From contig DDIN01000008.1 of NCBI GenBank assembly GCA_002338565.1, forward strand, positions 1,245,567 to 1,309,566: a stretch of 64,000 nt of DNA, given 5' to 3'. The notes below the pieces were generated by a model. It was not told the DNA's origin. It ran no database searches and worked only from the letters and a program-made list of their open reading frames with translations. Every line of letters starts with the position of its first letter. The first letter of the stretch is position 1. The translations under genes and the position numbers were made by a program. This stretch comes from Hyphomonadaceae bacterium UBA1849. Its GTDB lineage: Bacteria; Pseudomonadota; Alphaproteobacteria; Caulobacterales; Hyphomonadaceae. This document shows positions 26,169 to 36,167 of the stretch, piece after piece.

Positions 26169-27409
26169 TAGGCCGTAGCCTCCGGAGTCCTCGGAAGTGT
26201 ACGGGACAGCGCATAAATGCCTGTACCGAGGAAGAGGAAGGTCGCCCAATAGGCATCATTCCAGACACTGTAAGAAATCGCAGAATAGACAAGCCCGCCG
26301 CCCCATAGCGCAGCACCTGCAGCCATGATCTGTTTCGACGGAGACGAGGTGCGCGCGAGGCGGTCGCCGAGCAACAGCGCGAAAGCAGAAATAAGGAGCG
26401 CGCCGATCAGACCGGTTTCCGCCCAGATTTGCAGGCCGCCATTGTGCGGATGTCCCGGCACAATACGGTAATCTACCTCGAGCCCGTTCGCACCGATGAT
26501 CCGAATAGTTTCATCCCAGGTTTTGGAGGCTTCAACGCCCCAGCCGGTAATGGGACGCTCTTTGATTTTATCGAGCACGTAGCTCCAGCTATCCAGGCGG
26601 GACTGGGACGACATATTCGAGCCGTGAGAGACGGCGTTCAAAAGCAATTGCACAGCAAAAGGCATGGCCATAACCGCGACCGCCGTTGCAAGGCCCAGAA
26701 GACGGAAAATCTGGCGGCCAAAGAATGCAGTTGCGATAACGGTCGCGGTCACGGCAGCAATTGCGAGCAAAGCTGCACCCGCATCAAAACCGTCGCGAGA
26801 TGTGAGGGTGGCGAGGCCAAGCATCATTACTGTGCCGGCCGCCCATTTGATCGCCACACTCTTTACCGGCAGGGATATCGCGGCGAGTGGCACCATGAGC
26901 ACAGAGATGTTCACAATACGGATCATGTTCTGAAAGGCTGAAGGAATATCTGTCATCTCGCCAGCGACTTGAAAAACCAGCTGGAATGCTAGCGCCCAGA
27001 GTGCCGTGAGAACGACCTGAATACCGAGCCCGATGCGCACGGCGCGTGCGCTATGCTGATATTGTTTTTCACTGAGCTGATGAAGTGCCCAGTAAGCAAA
27101 GGCACAAATCAGGCTTGTGAGTGCAATACGAAGCCCTGGCGAAGAGATCGCATAATTGGAATTTTCAGGATCAAAGACGAACAGTCCGCTGGAAGCGCCC
27201 GGCGACCAGAACGTGGAAGCAACGCACCAGATAATGAAAACGCCAAAGGCGATAACATCGCGAGACAAGGCAGGGCGTTTTCTGAGTATGACGGGCAGTG
27301 AAAGGATTGCGATAATGGCGAGTATCGGGGAGGCACCTTGCACGCCGAGCGCCACGTTGACCCACCACATCACCCAGGCAAATAGCCAGAACCAGACAGC
27401 TACCAGCAT
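26168..27409 (-). CDS. O-antigen ligase/polymerase family membrane protein
   Basis: A 413-residue protein with about 11 hydrophobic segments. The large periplasmic loop and its end, SWSYVLDKIKERPITGWGVE then PGHPHNGGLQIWAETGLIGA, match the Wzy/WaaL domain, where the conserved His (HPHN) and Arg act in transfer of lipid-linked glycan. ATG 27409 follows GGAG. It could be the ligase joining O-antigen to lipid A core or a polymerase; these cannot be told apart from sequence alone. Confidence 0.85.
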   Translation of the reverse strand: MLVAVWFWLFAWVMWWVNVALGVQGASPILAIIAILSLPVILRKRPALSRDVIAFGVFIIWCVASTFWSPGASSGLFVFDPENSNYAISSPGLRIALTSLICAFAYWALHQLSEKQYQHSARAVRIGLGIQVVLTALWALAFQLVFQVAGEMTDIPSAFQNMIRIVNISVLMVPLAAISLPVKSVAIKWAAGTVMMLGLATLTSRDGFDAGAALLAIAAVTATVIATAFFGRQIFRLLGLATAVAVMAMPFAVQLLLNAVSHGSNMSSQSRLDSWSYVLDKIKERPITGWGVEASKTWDETIRIIGANGLEVDYRIVPGHPHNGGLQIWAETGLIGALLISAFALLLGDRLARTSSPSKQIMAAGAALWGGGLVYSAISYSVWNDAYWATFLFLGTGIYALSRTLPRTPEATA

Positions 27410-27487
27410 GCCTATACTCCCTACACTGCTGAAACTGTATGGCCGCGGCGCACCGCGACCAACAGATTTCAGGTTTTATTATGTATT

Positions 27488-29416
27488 TTATTCGCGCAGG
27501 TCGGGTGGGGTCGCTTCAGCAGGCAATCTGACCAATGCTTCATCAAGGCTCAGAAGTTCCTGATTCTTGGTACCAAACTGACGAAGAGCCACTTTGCGCT
27601 CTTCTGCTTCCTTGCGGCCGACCACTGCGATGTAAGGGATTTTCTGGTGAGAATGCTCGCGGATCTTGTAGTTGATCTTCTCGTTCCGCATGTCTGTCTC
27701 GACGCGAAGCCCCGCTTTACGGAACTCTTCAGCAACCTCTTCCGCATAGTCGTTGGACTCTTCGGAAATCGTTGCAACAACCACATGTGTCGGCGCGAGC
27801 CACATCGGGAACGCGCCCGCGCAGTTCTCGATCAGGATACCGATAAAGCGTTCGAGCGAACCAAGGATCGCGCGGTGCAGCATGACAGGCTTGTGCTTGG
27901 CGCCGTCCTCACCGACATATTCCGCATTCAGACGATCTGGCAGAACATAGTCCAGCTGGATCGTGCCGCATGTCCATTCGCGGCCGATTGCGTCTTTGAC
28001 GATGAAGTCGAGCTTCGGTGCATAAAACGCGCCGTCACCCTCTGCGATGACCGGCTCAACACCTGCTTTACGCGCAGCGTTCAGCATTTGTGTTTCAGCC
28101 TTGTCCCAGAACTCGTCAGACCCGGCGCGTGTCTCAGGACGTGTCGCCAGATTGATGTGGTGGGTTTCGAGACCGAAGTCGGAGTGAATGGACTTGGCCA
28201 GCGTGATGAATTTCGCTGTCTCGTCTTCAATCTGGTCTTCGCGGCAGAAAATGTGCGCGTCATCCTGAGTGAAGGCGCGAACGCGCATCAGGCCGTGCAG
28301 CGCACCTGATGGCTCATATCGGTGACATGCACCGAACTCGGCCATGCGAAGTGGCAGGTCGCGATAGGATTTCTGGCCCTGTTTGAAGATTTGTACGTGG
28401 CCCGGGCAGTTCATCGGCTTAAGAGACAGCACTTCTTCTTCGGCTGTTTCCGCAACGAACATGTTCTCGCGGTACTTGTCCCAGTGACCGGACTGTTCCC
28501 AGAACTTGCGATCCAGAACCTGCGGTGTGCGCACTTCTTCATAATCTGCTGCGTCGAGGCGACGGCGGACATAGTTCTCGACCTCATGCCAGAGCGTGAG
28601 ACCTTTCTTGTGCCAGAACACCATGCCGCGACCTTCTTCCTGCATGTGGAAGAGATCGAGTTCGCGGCCGAGTTTTCGGTGGTCACGTTTTTCCGCTTCT
28701 TCAAGGCGTGTGAGATAGGCTTTCAGCTCTTTCTCGTTTGTCCACGCCGTGCCGTAAACGCGCTGAAGCATCTCGTTATTGCTGTCGCCGCGCCAGTAAG
28801 CGCCAGCAAGCTTCATCAGCTTGAAGGCTTTTGGCAGTTTGCCAGTCGATGGCAAGTGCGGGCCACGGCAAAGGTCAGACCACTGATCAGCATGTCCGTA
28901 GAGCGTGATGTCTTCGCCCGGGGGAATGATGTCGTCGATGATCTGCGCTTTGTATTTCTCGCCGATCTCATTGAAGTGCTTGATCGCGTCTTCTTTCTGC
29001 CAGACTTCACGTTCGATCGGCAGGTTGCGATCAACGATCTCTGCCATTTTGGCTTCGATCTTTTCAAAGTCGTCAGTCGAGAATGGTTCGTCGCGTGCGA
29101 AGTCGTAATAGAAGCCGTCTTCGATCACCGGGCCGATTGTGACCTGTGTGCCGGGATAAAGCTCCTGAACGGCTTGTGCCAGAACGTGTGCCGCATCGTG
29201 GCGCACCAGCTCCAGTGCTTCAGGATCACGGTCTGTGACGATTGCCACTTCCGCATTGCCCGGCAGCGGACGCTTCAAATCCCACAGCTCGCCATTTACC
29301 TTGGCAGCAAGCGCCTTTTTAGCGAGGGATTTGGAAATGGACTCAGCCACATCCATTGGGGATGCGCCGTCTTCGAATTCTTTTTTCGCGCCATCTGGCA
29401 GCGTAACTTCAAGCAT
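27488..29416 (-). CDS. thrS: Threonine--tRNA ligase
   Basis: A 642-residue class II synthetase with all domains in order: TGS (about 1-62), the editing domain (HDAAHVLAQAVQELYP near 73, the HxxxH zinc region), the catalytic core with PMNCPGHVQIF (zinc Cys) and ACHRYEPSGALHGLMRVRAF (motif 2 region), and the anticodon-binding end (VVVATISEESNDYAEEV). Length is normal. It has no obvious leader attenuator in the short upstream region. Confidence 0.96.
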   Translation of the reverse strand: MLEVTLPDGAKKEFEDGASPMDVAESISKSLAKKALAAKVNGELWDLKRPLPGNAEVAIVTDRDPEALELVRHDAAHVLAQAVQELYPGTQVTIGPVIEDGFYYDFARDEPFSTDDFEKIEAKMAEIVDRNLPIEREVWQKEDAIKHFNEIGEKYKAQIIDDIIPPGEDITLYGHADQWSDLCRGPHLPSTGKLPKAFKLMKLAGAYWRGDSNNEMLQRVYGTAWTNEKELKAYLTRLEEAEKRDHRKLGRELDLFHMQEEGRGMVFWHKKGLTLWHEVENYVRRRLDAADYEEVRTPQVLDRKFWEQSGHWDKYRENMFVAETAEEEVLSLKPMNCPGHVQIFKQGQKSYRDLPLRMAEFGACHRYEPSGALHGLMRVRAFTQDDAHIFCREDQIEDETAKFITLAKSIHSDFGLETHHINLATRPETRAGSDEFWDKAETQMLNAARKAGVEPVIAEGDGAFYAPKLDFIVKDAIGREWTCGTIQLDYVLPDRLNAEYVGEDGAKHKPVMLHRAILGSLERFIGILIENCAGAFPMWLAPTHVVVATISEESNDYAEEVAEEFRKAGLRVETDMRNEKINYKIREHSHQKIPYIAVVGRKEAEERKVALRQFGTKNQELLSLDEALVRLPAEATPPDLRE

Positions 29417-29554
29417 GAGTTTGCTCTCTGATTAGTATCAAGGCTGTTTAACTGAACTTGGCTGCAAAACCACCCCCTAAGACCGGTATTTTTCGGCTAC
29501 ATAGCAGGGGCTAACGCGCCCCGGCGTGCAGCAGACATGGCACCGGGACGCGCG

Positions 29555-29884
29555 TTAAGTTCGCGTGGTTGTGGTGGTTGTTGGTGTCGTGCCGAAAGCT
29601 GGCAATTCGTCCGGTACAGGATCATAGCCGCTTGTGCCGCCCGGGCGGCAGCGCAGAAGGCGGCCTGCACCAAGGCGTGCGCCCTGAAGGAAGCCGTGTT
29701 TTGTCCAGGCCTCTGCAGCGTATTCTGAACAGGTTGGCTCGTGACGACACCGCACACCAAAAGCAAACAAAGCTGCAGAGAGCGTTGCTTTATAGCCGAC
29801 CAGAAGCGCGCGCGGCGCCGGTGCAATATGGGCGTATTTGTGAGCCATCACAGAGCGTTTAGCAGAAAGGCGCGCGACTGTCAT
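29555..29884 (-). CDS. yidD: Membrane protein insertion efficiency factor YidD
   Basis: A 109-residue protein with the YidD signature: RHEPTCSEYAAEAWTKHG and RLLRCRPGGTSGYDPVP with the conserved Cys, Arg and Pro residues. YidD helps YidC insert inner-membrane proteins. The start could be 29884 or the internal Met at 29848; neither has a strong ribosome site. The C-terminal TTPTTTTTTRT run is an unusual low-complexity tail. It follows the NifU-like gene by 18 bases. Finding yidD away from rnpA-yidC is common in this class. Confidence 0.88.
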   Translation of the reverse strand: MTVARLSAKRSVMAHKYAHIAPAPRALLVGYKATLSAALFAFGVRCRHEPTCSEYAAEAWTKHGFLQGARLGAGRLLRCRPGGTSGYDPVPDELPAFGTTPTTTTTTRT

Positions 29885-29902
29885 CGCGATAGTTATACTG
29901 TA

Positions 29903-30349
29903 TCAGGCAGCGTCACGTTTCGCCAGCGCGTCTTCGATAGCCGCAACCGCTGCATCAAGGGCCAGAAGCGTCGACATATGACGCTGCGGATAATCGCGTA
30001 CGCCTTCCAGATGGCGGAGCTCCCAGAAGCGACCTTCAGGCGGTGGCCCGCCTTCTTTCAGCATGGCGCGCATTTTATCGCGCGCTTCGTAAACTTCTTC
30101 GACAGATGCGCCGACAGCATGTTCGGAGAGCACGCTGAGTGTTGCCGCTCCAAGGGCGCAGGCCTTCGATTTAACGGCAATGCCTGTGATCGTTTCGCCG
30201 TCTTCAGAGAGATCAAGCTCGATCCAGATTTCCGACCCGCACACACGGCTCACCTTATGGGCCTTTCCATCAGGCGCATAAAGTTCACCGATATTCGGAA
30301 TATCGACTGCAAGCTCAAGAACGCGATTGTGATACAGATCACCAGACAT
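29903..30349 (-). CDS. NifU/IscU-like Fe-S scaffold family protein
   Basis: A 148-residue protein from ATG 30349 (AAAGG upstream), with the NifU N-terminal fold: NRVLELAVDIPNIGEL, RVCGSEIWIELDL and KACALGAATLSVLSEHA provide two of the three cluster cysteines. The third position, normally Cys in RxxC near the C-terminus, reads YPQRHMSTLLAL, without Cys. It may therefore bind iron or a cluster differently, or act as a sulfur carrier accessory. Transcription is divergent from the SDR gene, with the start regions 82 bases apart. Confidence 0.78.
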   Translation of the reverse strand: MSGDLYHNRVLELAVDIPNIGELYAPDGKAHKVSRVCGSEIWIELDLSEDGETITGIAVKSKACALGAATLSVLSEHAVGASVEEVYEARDKMRAMLKEGGPPPEGRFWELRHLEGVRDYPQRHMSTLLALDAAVAAIEDALAKRDAA

Positions 30350-30431
30350 ACCTTTCAGTTGGCATTGCAAATCGCGTTCGACAAGTGTTTTGTGCGCACA
30401 TGCGAACACGCTGGCAGGGGGAACGAGCGGC

Positions 30432-31235
30432 TTGCGTAAACTTGCATTGATTACAGGTGCTTCGGCGGGCATAGGCCAAGCATTCGCGGAGCACTATGCA
30501 GCACAAGGCTTTGACGTGGCGCTTGTCGCGCGTCGAGGTGACCGTCTCGCTGAGATCTCCGCGGATTTGAAATCCCGGTTTGATATCGAGACTTTGATCG
30601 TTGTGAGCGATCTGTCTGACCCGGACGCGCCAGAGCGAATTCTTGAAGACCTGTCAGGCGCAGGACGACATGTTGATGTGCTCATCAATAATGCCGGGTT
30701 CGGTTTGCCCGGCGTTTTCGCCGAAACCCGCTGGGAAGATCAGCGCAATTTCATCCAGCTTATGTTCACCGCGCCGCTTGAGTTATGCCATCGGTTGCTG
30801 CCGGGCATGATCGAGCGCGGATATGGCCGGATTATCAATGTCGCATCACTGGTGAGCTTTCTGCCGGGCGGTGTCGGGCACACGCTGTATGGGCCGGTGA
30901 AGTCCGGTTTGATGCGGTTCTCAGAATCTCTGAACGCTGAAACCGAAGGGACCGGCGTTCATGTGACTGCATTATGCCCCGGTCTGACATTTAGCGAGTT
31001 TCACGACGTAAACGGGCAGCGAGCGCGGGTGTCTAAAACACCGGGCTTGATGTGGCAGACAGCTGATCGCGTCGTTGAACTCGGTACGCGTGCGGTTGAA
31101 AAGAACCGTCCCGTTATTGTGGCGGGGGTCGTGAACAAGTGCCTTGCGGTGCTAGGTCAGGTGCTTCCCGGCGGCATTGCCCGCAGCCTGATGAAGGCGC
31201 AATCGGCAGACAGTAAAGGGGAGGGTGATGCATGA
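30432..31235 (+). CDS. Short-chain dehydrogenase/reductase
   Basis: A 267-residue Rossmann-fold oxidoreductase. I use TTG 30432, which follows GGGGGA and puts the nucleotide-binding TGASAGIG at residues 8-15, as usual. LINNAGFGLPG is the NNAG motif; catalytic Ser is in NVASLVSF and the Tyr-Lys pair in YGPVKSGL. The ARRGDR after the second strand favours NADP. Substrate unknown. It overlaps the GNAT gene by ATGA. Confidence 0.9.
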   Translation: MRKLALITGASAGIGQAFAEHYAAQGFDVALVARRGDRLAEISADLKSRFDIETLIVVSDLSDPDAPERILEDLSGAGRHVDVLINNAGFGLPGVFAETRWEDQRNFIQLMFTAPLELCHRLLPGMIERGYGRIINVASLVSFLPGGVGHTLYGPVKSGLMRFSESLNAETEGTGVHVTALCPGLTFSEFHDVNGQRARVSKTPGLMWQTADRVVELGTRAVEKNRPVIVAGVVNKCLAVLGQVLPGGIARSLMKAQSADSKGEGDA

Positions 31236-31705
31236 GCGATGCAGTACACTTCCGCATGCTGATTAACGAGCGCGCGAGCACGATATTGCCTCTGCCTGAC
31301 GGCATGCGGTTTGCGCCCTTCAATCCGTCCCGTCATGCGCGAGCGGGGCGAGAGCTTCTTAATGTGTCATTCCGTGATGGTGGCGGCGAAGTGCTCGCCT
31401 TCGAAGAATGGTGGGACATGCTGATTGAAGATGATGAGTATGATCCTGAGCTTTGTTTCGTTATAGAAATGATTGAAACCGGGGAAGTCATCGCCTTTGC
31501 TCAATGCTGGGTAACTGGTTTTGTAAAGGATCTGGCAGTTCTTCCGGAGTACCGCAGACTAGGGATTGGCCGATGCCTGATGGAACGCATTTTTCACGAA
31601 TTCGAACGCCGCAAAATTCCAAAAGTCGATCTGCGCGCGCGCAAGGATAATCCGAACGGAGCTTTGCAGTTTTACAAACGCCTTGGCATGTACATTGTGC
31701 TCTAG
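31232..31705 (+). CDS. GNAT family N-acetyltransferase
   Basis: A 157-residue protein with the GNAT acetyl-CoA motif in VLPEYRRLGIGRCLMERIF (about residues 107-125, RRxGIG) and the terminal ARKDNPNGALQFYKRLGM typical of the family. It is coupled to the SDR by ATGA and its stop shares bases with that of the convergent histidine kinase. Acceptor unknown. Confidence 0.88.
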   Translation: MSDAVHFRMLINERASTILPLPDGMRFAPFNPSRHARAGRELLNVSFRDGGGEVLAFEEWWDMLIEDDEYDPELCFVIEMIETGEVIAFAQCWVTGFVKDLAVLPEYRRLGIGRCLMERIFHEFERRKIPKVDLRARKDNPNGALQFYKRLGMYIVL

Positions 31706-33132
31706 GCCTGATCTTCATCATAGGTGAGATCGAGCCCGCGTCCCGGTGAGCCAACTAACTCCCAGAACAACCCTTCAGGGCGATAGTCCAGCGTTACTTC
31801 ACCTGAAAAGGCGCTCCGGCACATTTGGTTTATCACTGTAGTGCCAAAGCCTTTATGGTCAGGCTCGGTCACGGGCGGGCCGCCCTCTTCTCGCCAGTTG
31901 ATACGAAGCCGCGGCGCGTCTTCGCCGTCGCGATGTTCCAGCGACCAGTTCACATATACCTTGCCTTCGTCCGTAGACAGAGCGCCGTATTTGGAGGCGT
32001 TGGTCGACAATTCGTGCAACGCCATGCCGAGGTTCTGGGCGCAATGGGCGTTAATGCGTATCTCTTCGCCCTCGGAGAAAATCTGGATATCCTTTAAATC
32101 GGCCAGATGCCCTAGCTGCGAATCGAGCAGGTCATCGATTGTCATACCCCGCCAGCCCATATTGGTCAGAAGGTCCTGACTGGCTGCAAGTGCCTGCAGG
32201 CGCTGCTCGAACTTGCGTATAAATTCAGGGTGTTCTTTCTTGCCAGTCTGGCGGGCAATGCCCTGTATGAGCGCGAGCATGTTTTTGGACCGGTGATTGA
32301 CCTCACGCATCAGGAAGCGAATTTGCTCCTGACGTTCGCGCTCTTCTGTGATGTCGGTATTGGTACCAAACCAGCGGACAATATTGCCGTCCGTGTCATA
32401 GATCGGTTTGGCGCGGGACAGGAACCAGCGGTACTCACCATCCTTGCTACGAAGTGGAAACGTGTCTTCCCAGTCTTCGCCGGTATCCCAGCTATGCTGA
32501 ATTTTTTCGACAACGCGGTCGACATGGTCGGGATGGTGTACGGATTTCCAGCCCCAGCCGTCCATCTCTTCCGGTGTTGTGCCGGTGTAATCGAACCACC
32601 GTTTATTATACCAGAAAATATGGCCGGTACTGTCAGCTACCCAGCAAAATTGAGAGATGTTGTCGGCCAGCATCCGGAAGCGAAATTCGCTTTCCTCGAT
32701 ACGGCGGCGGTTCTCAATCTCTTTAGACAGGTCGCGCGCAATGGTAGATGCGCCAACTACTTTTTCGTGTTCGTCCAGAATGGGGGAGACATAGACTGAG
32801 ATCGCGACGGATTTTCCATTCTTGTGAATGCGCTCTGTCTCGAAATGCTCGACCGGATTGCCTGCTTTGATGGACGCGACAATCTCGTCTTCTTCCTTCT
32901 GACGATGGTCGGGAATAATCTTCCGGATAGACTCGCCCAGCATCTCCTCTCCGGTATAGCCAAGCATCCGTTCAGCGGCAGGATTCCAGCTGGTTATGGA
33001 GCCGTCGATTTTCTTACTGATGATGGCGTCATTCGAGGATCGGATAATAGCTGCTAGCCAGGCGTTATGTGCGCCGGCTGTCAGAAAACTGAACAGACCA
33101 TCAGCGCCTGGAAAGCGAATTTTTTTATCCAT
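31702..33132 (-). CDS. PAS-PAS sensor histidine kinase, HWE family
   Basis: A 476-residue cytoplasmic kinase. The first PAS is about residues 27-150 (SSNDAIISKKIDGSITSWNP), the second about 150-275 with its PAC segment (HIFWYNKRWFDYTGTTPEEM). The kinase core is HWE type: phosphoacceptor His in REVNHRSKNMLALIQG, N-box HELSTNASKYGALS, and the W-x-E motif in RINWREEGG. No membrane segment is seen. HWE kinases often act with single-domain regulators in general stress or light responses in Alphaproteobacteria; no partner regulator is adjacent. Confidence 0.9.
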   Translation of the reverse strand: MDKKIRFPGADGLFSFLTAGAHNAWLAAIIRSSNDAIISKKIDGSITSWNPAAERMLGYTGEEMLGESIRKIIPDHRQKEEDEIVASIKAGNPVEHFETERIHKNGKSVAISVYVSPILDEHEKVVGASTIARDLSKEIENRRRIEESEFRFRMLADNISQFCWVADSTGHIFWYNKRWFDYTGTTPEEMDGWGWKSVHHPDHVDRVVEKIQHSWDTGEDWEDTFPLRSKDGEYRWFLSRAKPIYDTDGNIVRWFGTNTDITEERERQEQIRFLMREVNHRSKNMLALIQGIARQTGKKEHPEFIRKFEQRLQALAASQDLLTNMGWRGMTIDDLLDSQLGHLADLKDIQIFSEGEEIRINAHCAQNLGMALHELSTNASKYGALSTDEGKVYVNWSLEHRDGEDAPRLRINWREEGGPPVTEPDHKGFGTTVINQMCRSAFSGEVTLDYRPEGLFWELVGSPGRGLDLTYDEDQA

Positions 33133-33221
33133 AACCTACCCAACACGGCACTCGGCTGAGACACCATGTGATGCAGCCCTTGGGGCTGTAACGCTTGGAA
33201 TTCCAGAGAGTTCCCAAAAAA

Positions 33222-36014
33222 TTAGTGTGCTGCAGCCCAGTTGCCGGCCGCGCGCGCTTCGACCTCAAGCGGGACAGACAATTGAAGCGACGGGAATGTT
33301 GCGTTCTCCATCACTTTTACCGCTGTCTCAATCAGCTTGTCAGCTTCCGCTTCCGGGCATTCGAACAGAAGTTCGTCATGTACCTGCAGCAGCATCCGGC
33401 CTTTCAGGCCTGCTTTTTCGAGAGCGGATGGCATAGCGATCATAGCCCGTTTGATAATGTCAGCGGCTGAACCCTGAATTGGCGCATTGATCGCCTGGCG
33501 CTCTGCAAAGCCGCGTTGCGCCGGATTTTTGGCATTAATGCCCTGTACCCAGCATTTACGGCCATAAACTGTCTGGACGAAGTTGTTGTCTTTGGCGAAT
33601 TCCTTCGTCGCATCCATGTATTTGCGGATGCCGGGAAACTTCTCGAAATAGGCTTTGATATAGTCGCGTGCTTCAGCCTGCGGGATGCCTAGCTGGTTGG
33701 ACAGTCCGTATGCAGAGATACCGTAGATGATGCCGAAATTGATCGCCTTAGCCTGACGGCGAACCATCGGGTCCATGCCTTTGATCGGCACATCAAACAT
33801 CTCGCTCGCGGTCATGGCGTGAATATCGAGACCATCGCGGAAGGCTGATTTCAGCGCGTCGATATCGGCGATATGCGCAAGCAGGCGCAGCTCGATCTGT
33901 GAGTAGTCGGCCGCGACCAGAACATTGCCATCTTCCGGAATGAAGGCTTCACGGATTTTGCGTCCTTCTTCAGTCCGGATTGGGATGTTCTGCAGGTTCG
34001 GGTCTGTAGAAGACAGGCGCCCGGTTTGCGCAACGGCGAGAGAGAATGACGTATGAACGCGCCCAGTCTTCGGGTTGATTGCCTGCTGTAAGGCGTCGGC
34101 ATATGTGCTCTTCAGCTTCGAGAGCGTGCGCCATTTTAGCAGGGTCGTCGGCAGTTCATGGCCTGCAGCCGCCAGTTCTTCCAGCTTGTCGGCGTCCGTA
34201 GACCAGCCGCCAGACTTGGTTTTCTTGCCGCCGGGCAGGCCCATTTCGTCAAACAGGATTTCACCAAGCTGCTTCGGAGAGCCGAGATTGAACTCACGGC
34301 CTGCAATCTCATGCGCTTCAGCCTCAAGACCTGCCATACGCTGTGAGAAATCAGATGACATACGCGAAAGCGCATCCCGGTCGACTTTCACGCCTTCCAG
34401 CTCCATGCGGGAAATGACGGCGGGTAGCGGGCGCTCAATGCGCTGGTAAACGCGGGTAACCTGACGCTGGATGATCAGTGGTCGGAATATTCGCCAGAGG
34501 CGCAGTGTAACGTCCGCATCTTCAGCTGCGTATGGTGTGGCTTTATCCAGCGGCACCTGATCAAAGCTGATCTGTTTTTTGCCTGTGCCGCAAACATCTT
34601 TGAAGGTGATGGGTGTATGGCCAAGGAAACGTTCGGAGAGCTCGTCCATGCCGTGCCCATGCATGCCTGCGTGCAGCACGAATGACTGGAGCATGGTGTC
34701 GTCATACGGGGCAACAGTAACGCCATACCGGCTCAGGACAGCCAGATCATACTTAAAGTTCTGACCGACTTTGAGGATTTCAGGCGCCTCGAGCAATGGC
34801 TTTAACAGCTCAATCGCGCGCTCAAGCTTGAGCTGTTCGGGACGCTCTGTGTCGCCAAAATCGAGCTGGCCTTCAGGCACGCTCACATGGCCAACAGGGA
34901 TGTAGCATGCCTCATTGGGGCTGGTTGCGAGTGAAATGCCGACGAGATTGGCCGAGACGGCGTTCAGCGCATCTGTTTCGGTATCAACGGCGATAACGCC
35001 TGCTTTGAAGGCTTTCTCAATCCAGCCCTGAAGCGCCTCTTCGGTTATAACCGTGTCATAGTTCGAGGTATCTATGCCTTCGCGTTCAGCGGCAGGCTCG
35101 ATCTCGCCGTCGGCTTCGAACTGTTCCTTCACGCGGCGCGTGATGGTGCGAAATTCCATCGTCTCGAGAAAGTCGATGAGCGTTTTCGGGTCGGGATCGT
35201 TGACCTTCAGCGCTTCAACCGGTGTTTCGAGCGGCACATCTGTTTTCAGTGTGACGAGATCTCTGGAGATTTTGATTTTCTCGGCATGGTCGATCAGCGT
35301 CTGGCGGCGCTTTGGTTGTTTGATTTCCTCGGCGCGCTCAAGCAGCGTCAGCACATCGCCATATTCATTGATGAGCTGCGCGGCTGTTTTAACGCCAATG
35401 CCAGGTGCACCGGGAACGTTATCGACGCTATCGCCCGCGAGCGACTGGACATCGATCACTTTGTCCGGTGTGACGCCGAACTTATCCATCACCTCTTCAA
35501 AGCTGATGCGCTTGTTTTTCATCGTGTCGAGGAGAGAGACCTTGTCAGAGACGAGTTGCATCAGGTCTTTGTCTGACGAGACGATTGTTACGCGCGCGCC
35601 AGCTGCTTCAGCCTGTTTGGCGTAGGTCGCGATCAGATCGTCTGCCTCATAGCCTTCCATCTCGATGGCGGGCGTGCCGAAGGCGCGTGCTGCATCACGC
35701 ATCAGCGGAAATTGGGGAACGAGATCTTCCGGCGCGGGCGGACGCTGCGCTTTATAGTCCGGGTACATGTCGTTCCGGAAAGTGTAGCTGCCCTTATCAA
35801 ACACGCATGCGAAATGGGTTGGTCGCTCATTACCCTTCAGATCTTCCAGCAGCTTCCACAGCATGTTGCAAAAACCCTGAATCGCGCCGACCGGCAGGCC
35901 GTCTGACGGGCGGGTGAGAGGCGGCAGAGCGTGGAAGGCCCGGAAGATGTAACCGGACGCATCGATCAGATAGAGATGGCTGTCTTCGGTGATAGGAGCA
36001 GAATTGTCGGTCAT
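33222..36014 (-). CDS. polA: DNA polymerase I
   Basis: A 930-residue three-domain enzyme. Residues about 1-290 are the 5' nuclease (YEADDLIATYA, LAGDSVDNVPGAPGIG). About 325-520 is the proofreading exonuclease with an intact first metal motif VDTETD. About 530-930 is the polymerase with motif A DYSQIELRLLAHIA, motif B RRQAKAINFGIIYG and motif C QVHDELLFE. ATG 36014 with AAGGA upstream is preferred to the in-frame codon at 36068. Function is Okazaki fragment processing and repair. Confidence 0.96.
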   Translation of the reverse strand: MTDNSAPITEDSHLYLIDASGYIFRAFHALPPLTRPSDGLPVGAIQGFCNMLWKLLEDLKGNERPTHFACVFDKGSYTFRNDMYPDYKAQRPPAPEDLVPQFPLMRDAARAFGTPAIEMEGYEADDLIATYAKQAEAAGARVTIVSSDKDLMQLVSDKVSLLDTMKNKRISFEEVMDKFGVTPDKVIDVQSLAGDSVDNVPGAPGIGVKTAAQLINEYGDVLTLLERAEEIKQPKRRQTLIDHAEKIKISRDLVTLKTDVPLETPVEALKVNDPDPKTLIDFLETMEFRTITRRVKEQFEADGEIEPAAEREGIDTSNYDTVITEEALQGWIEKAFKAGVIAVDTETDALNAVSANLVGISLATSPNEACYIPVGHVSVPEGQLDFGDTERPEQLKLERAIELLKPLLEAPEILKVGQNFKYDLAVLSRYGVTVAPYDDTMLQSFVLHAGMHGHGMDELSERFLGHTPITFKDVCGTGKKQISFDQVPLDKATPYAAEDADVTLRLWRIFRPLIIQRQVTRVYQRIERPLPAVISRMELEGVKVDRDALSRMSSDFSQRMAGLEAEAHEIAGREFNLGSPKQLGEILFDEMGLPGGKKTKSGGWSTDADKLEELAAAGHELPTTLLKWRTLSKLKSTYADALQQAINPKTGRVHTSFSLAVAQTGRLSSTDPNLQNIPIRTEEGRKIREAFIPEDGNVLVAADYSQIELRLLAHIADIDALKSAFRDGLDIHAMTASEMFDVPIKGMDPMVRRQAKAINFGIIYGISAYGLSNQLGIPQAEARDYIKAYFEKFPGIRKYMDATKEFAKDNNFVQTVYGRKCWVQGINAKNPAQRGFAERQAINAPIQGSAADIIKRAMIAMPSALEKAGLKGRMLLQVHDELLFECPEAEADKLIETAVKVMENATFPSLQLSVPLEVEARAAGNWAAAH

Positions 36015-36167
36015 GCAGAGTGATTCCTTCGAGCGCCCACAATTAACGACAATTGCGCCAAGGTCCATTCTAGCCTCCAGCTGAATTTGCCGCTTGCCGA
36101 TTTTTTCTGAAGCCGCGAATTGGATGGGGTGGATTTTACCGGCCTTAACCTTGCGCTGCTATCGGTG

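Noticed and set aside
28322..29431. 369-codon plus-strand frame
   Set aside because: It is antisense to thrS, whose domains are intact. Long antisense frames are expected at this GC content.
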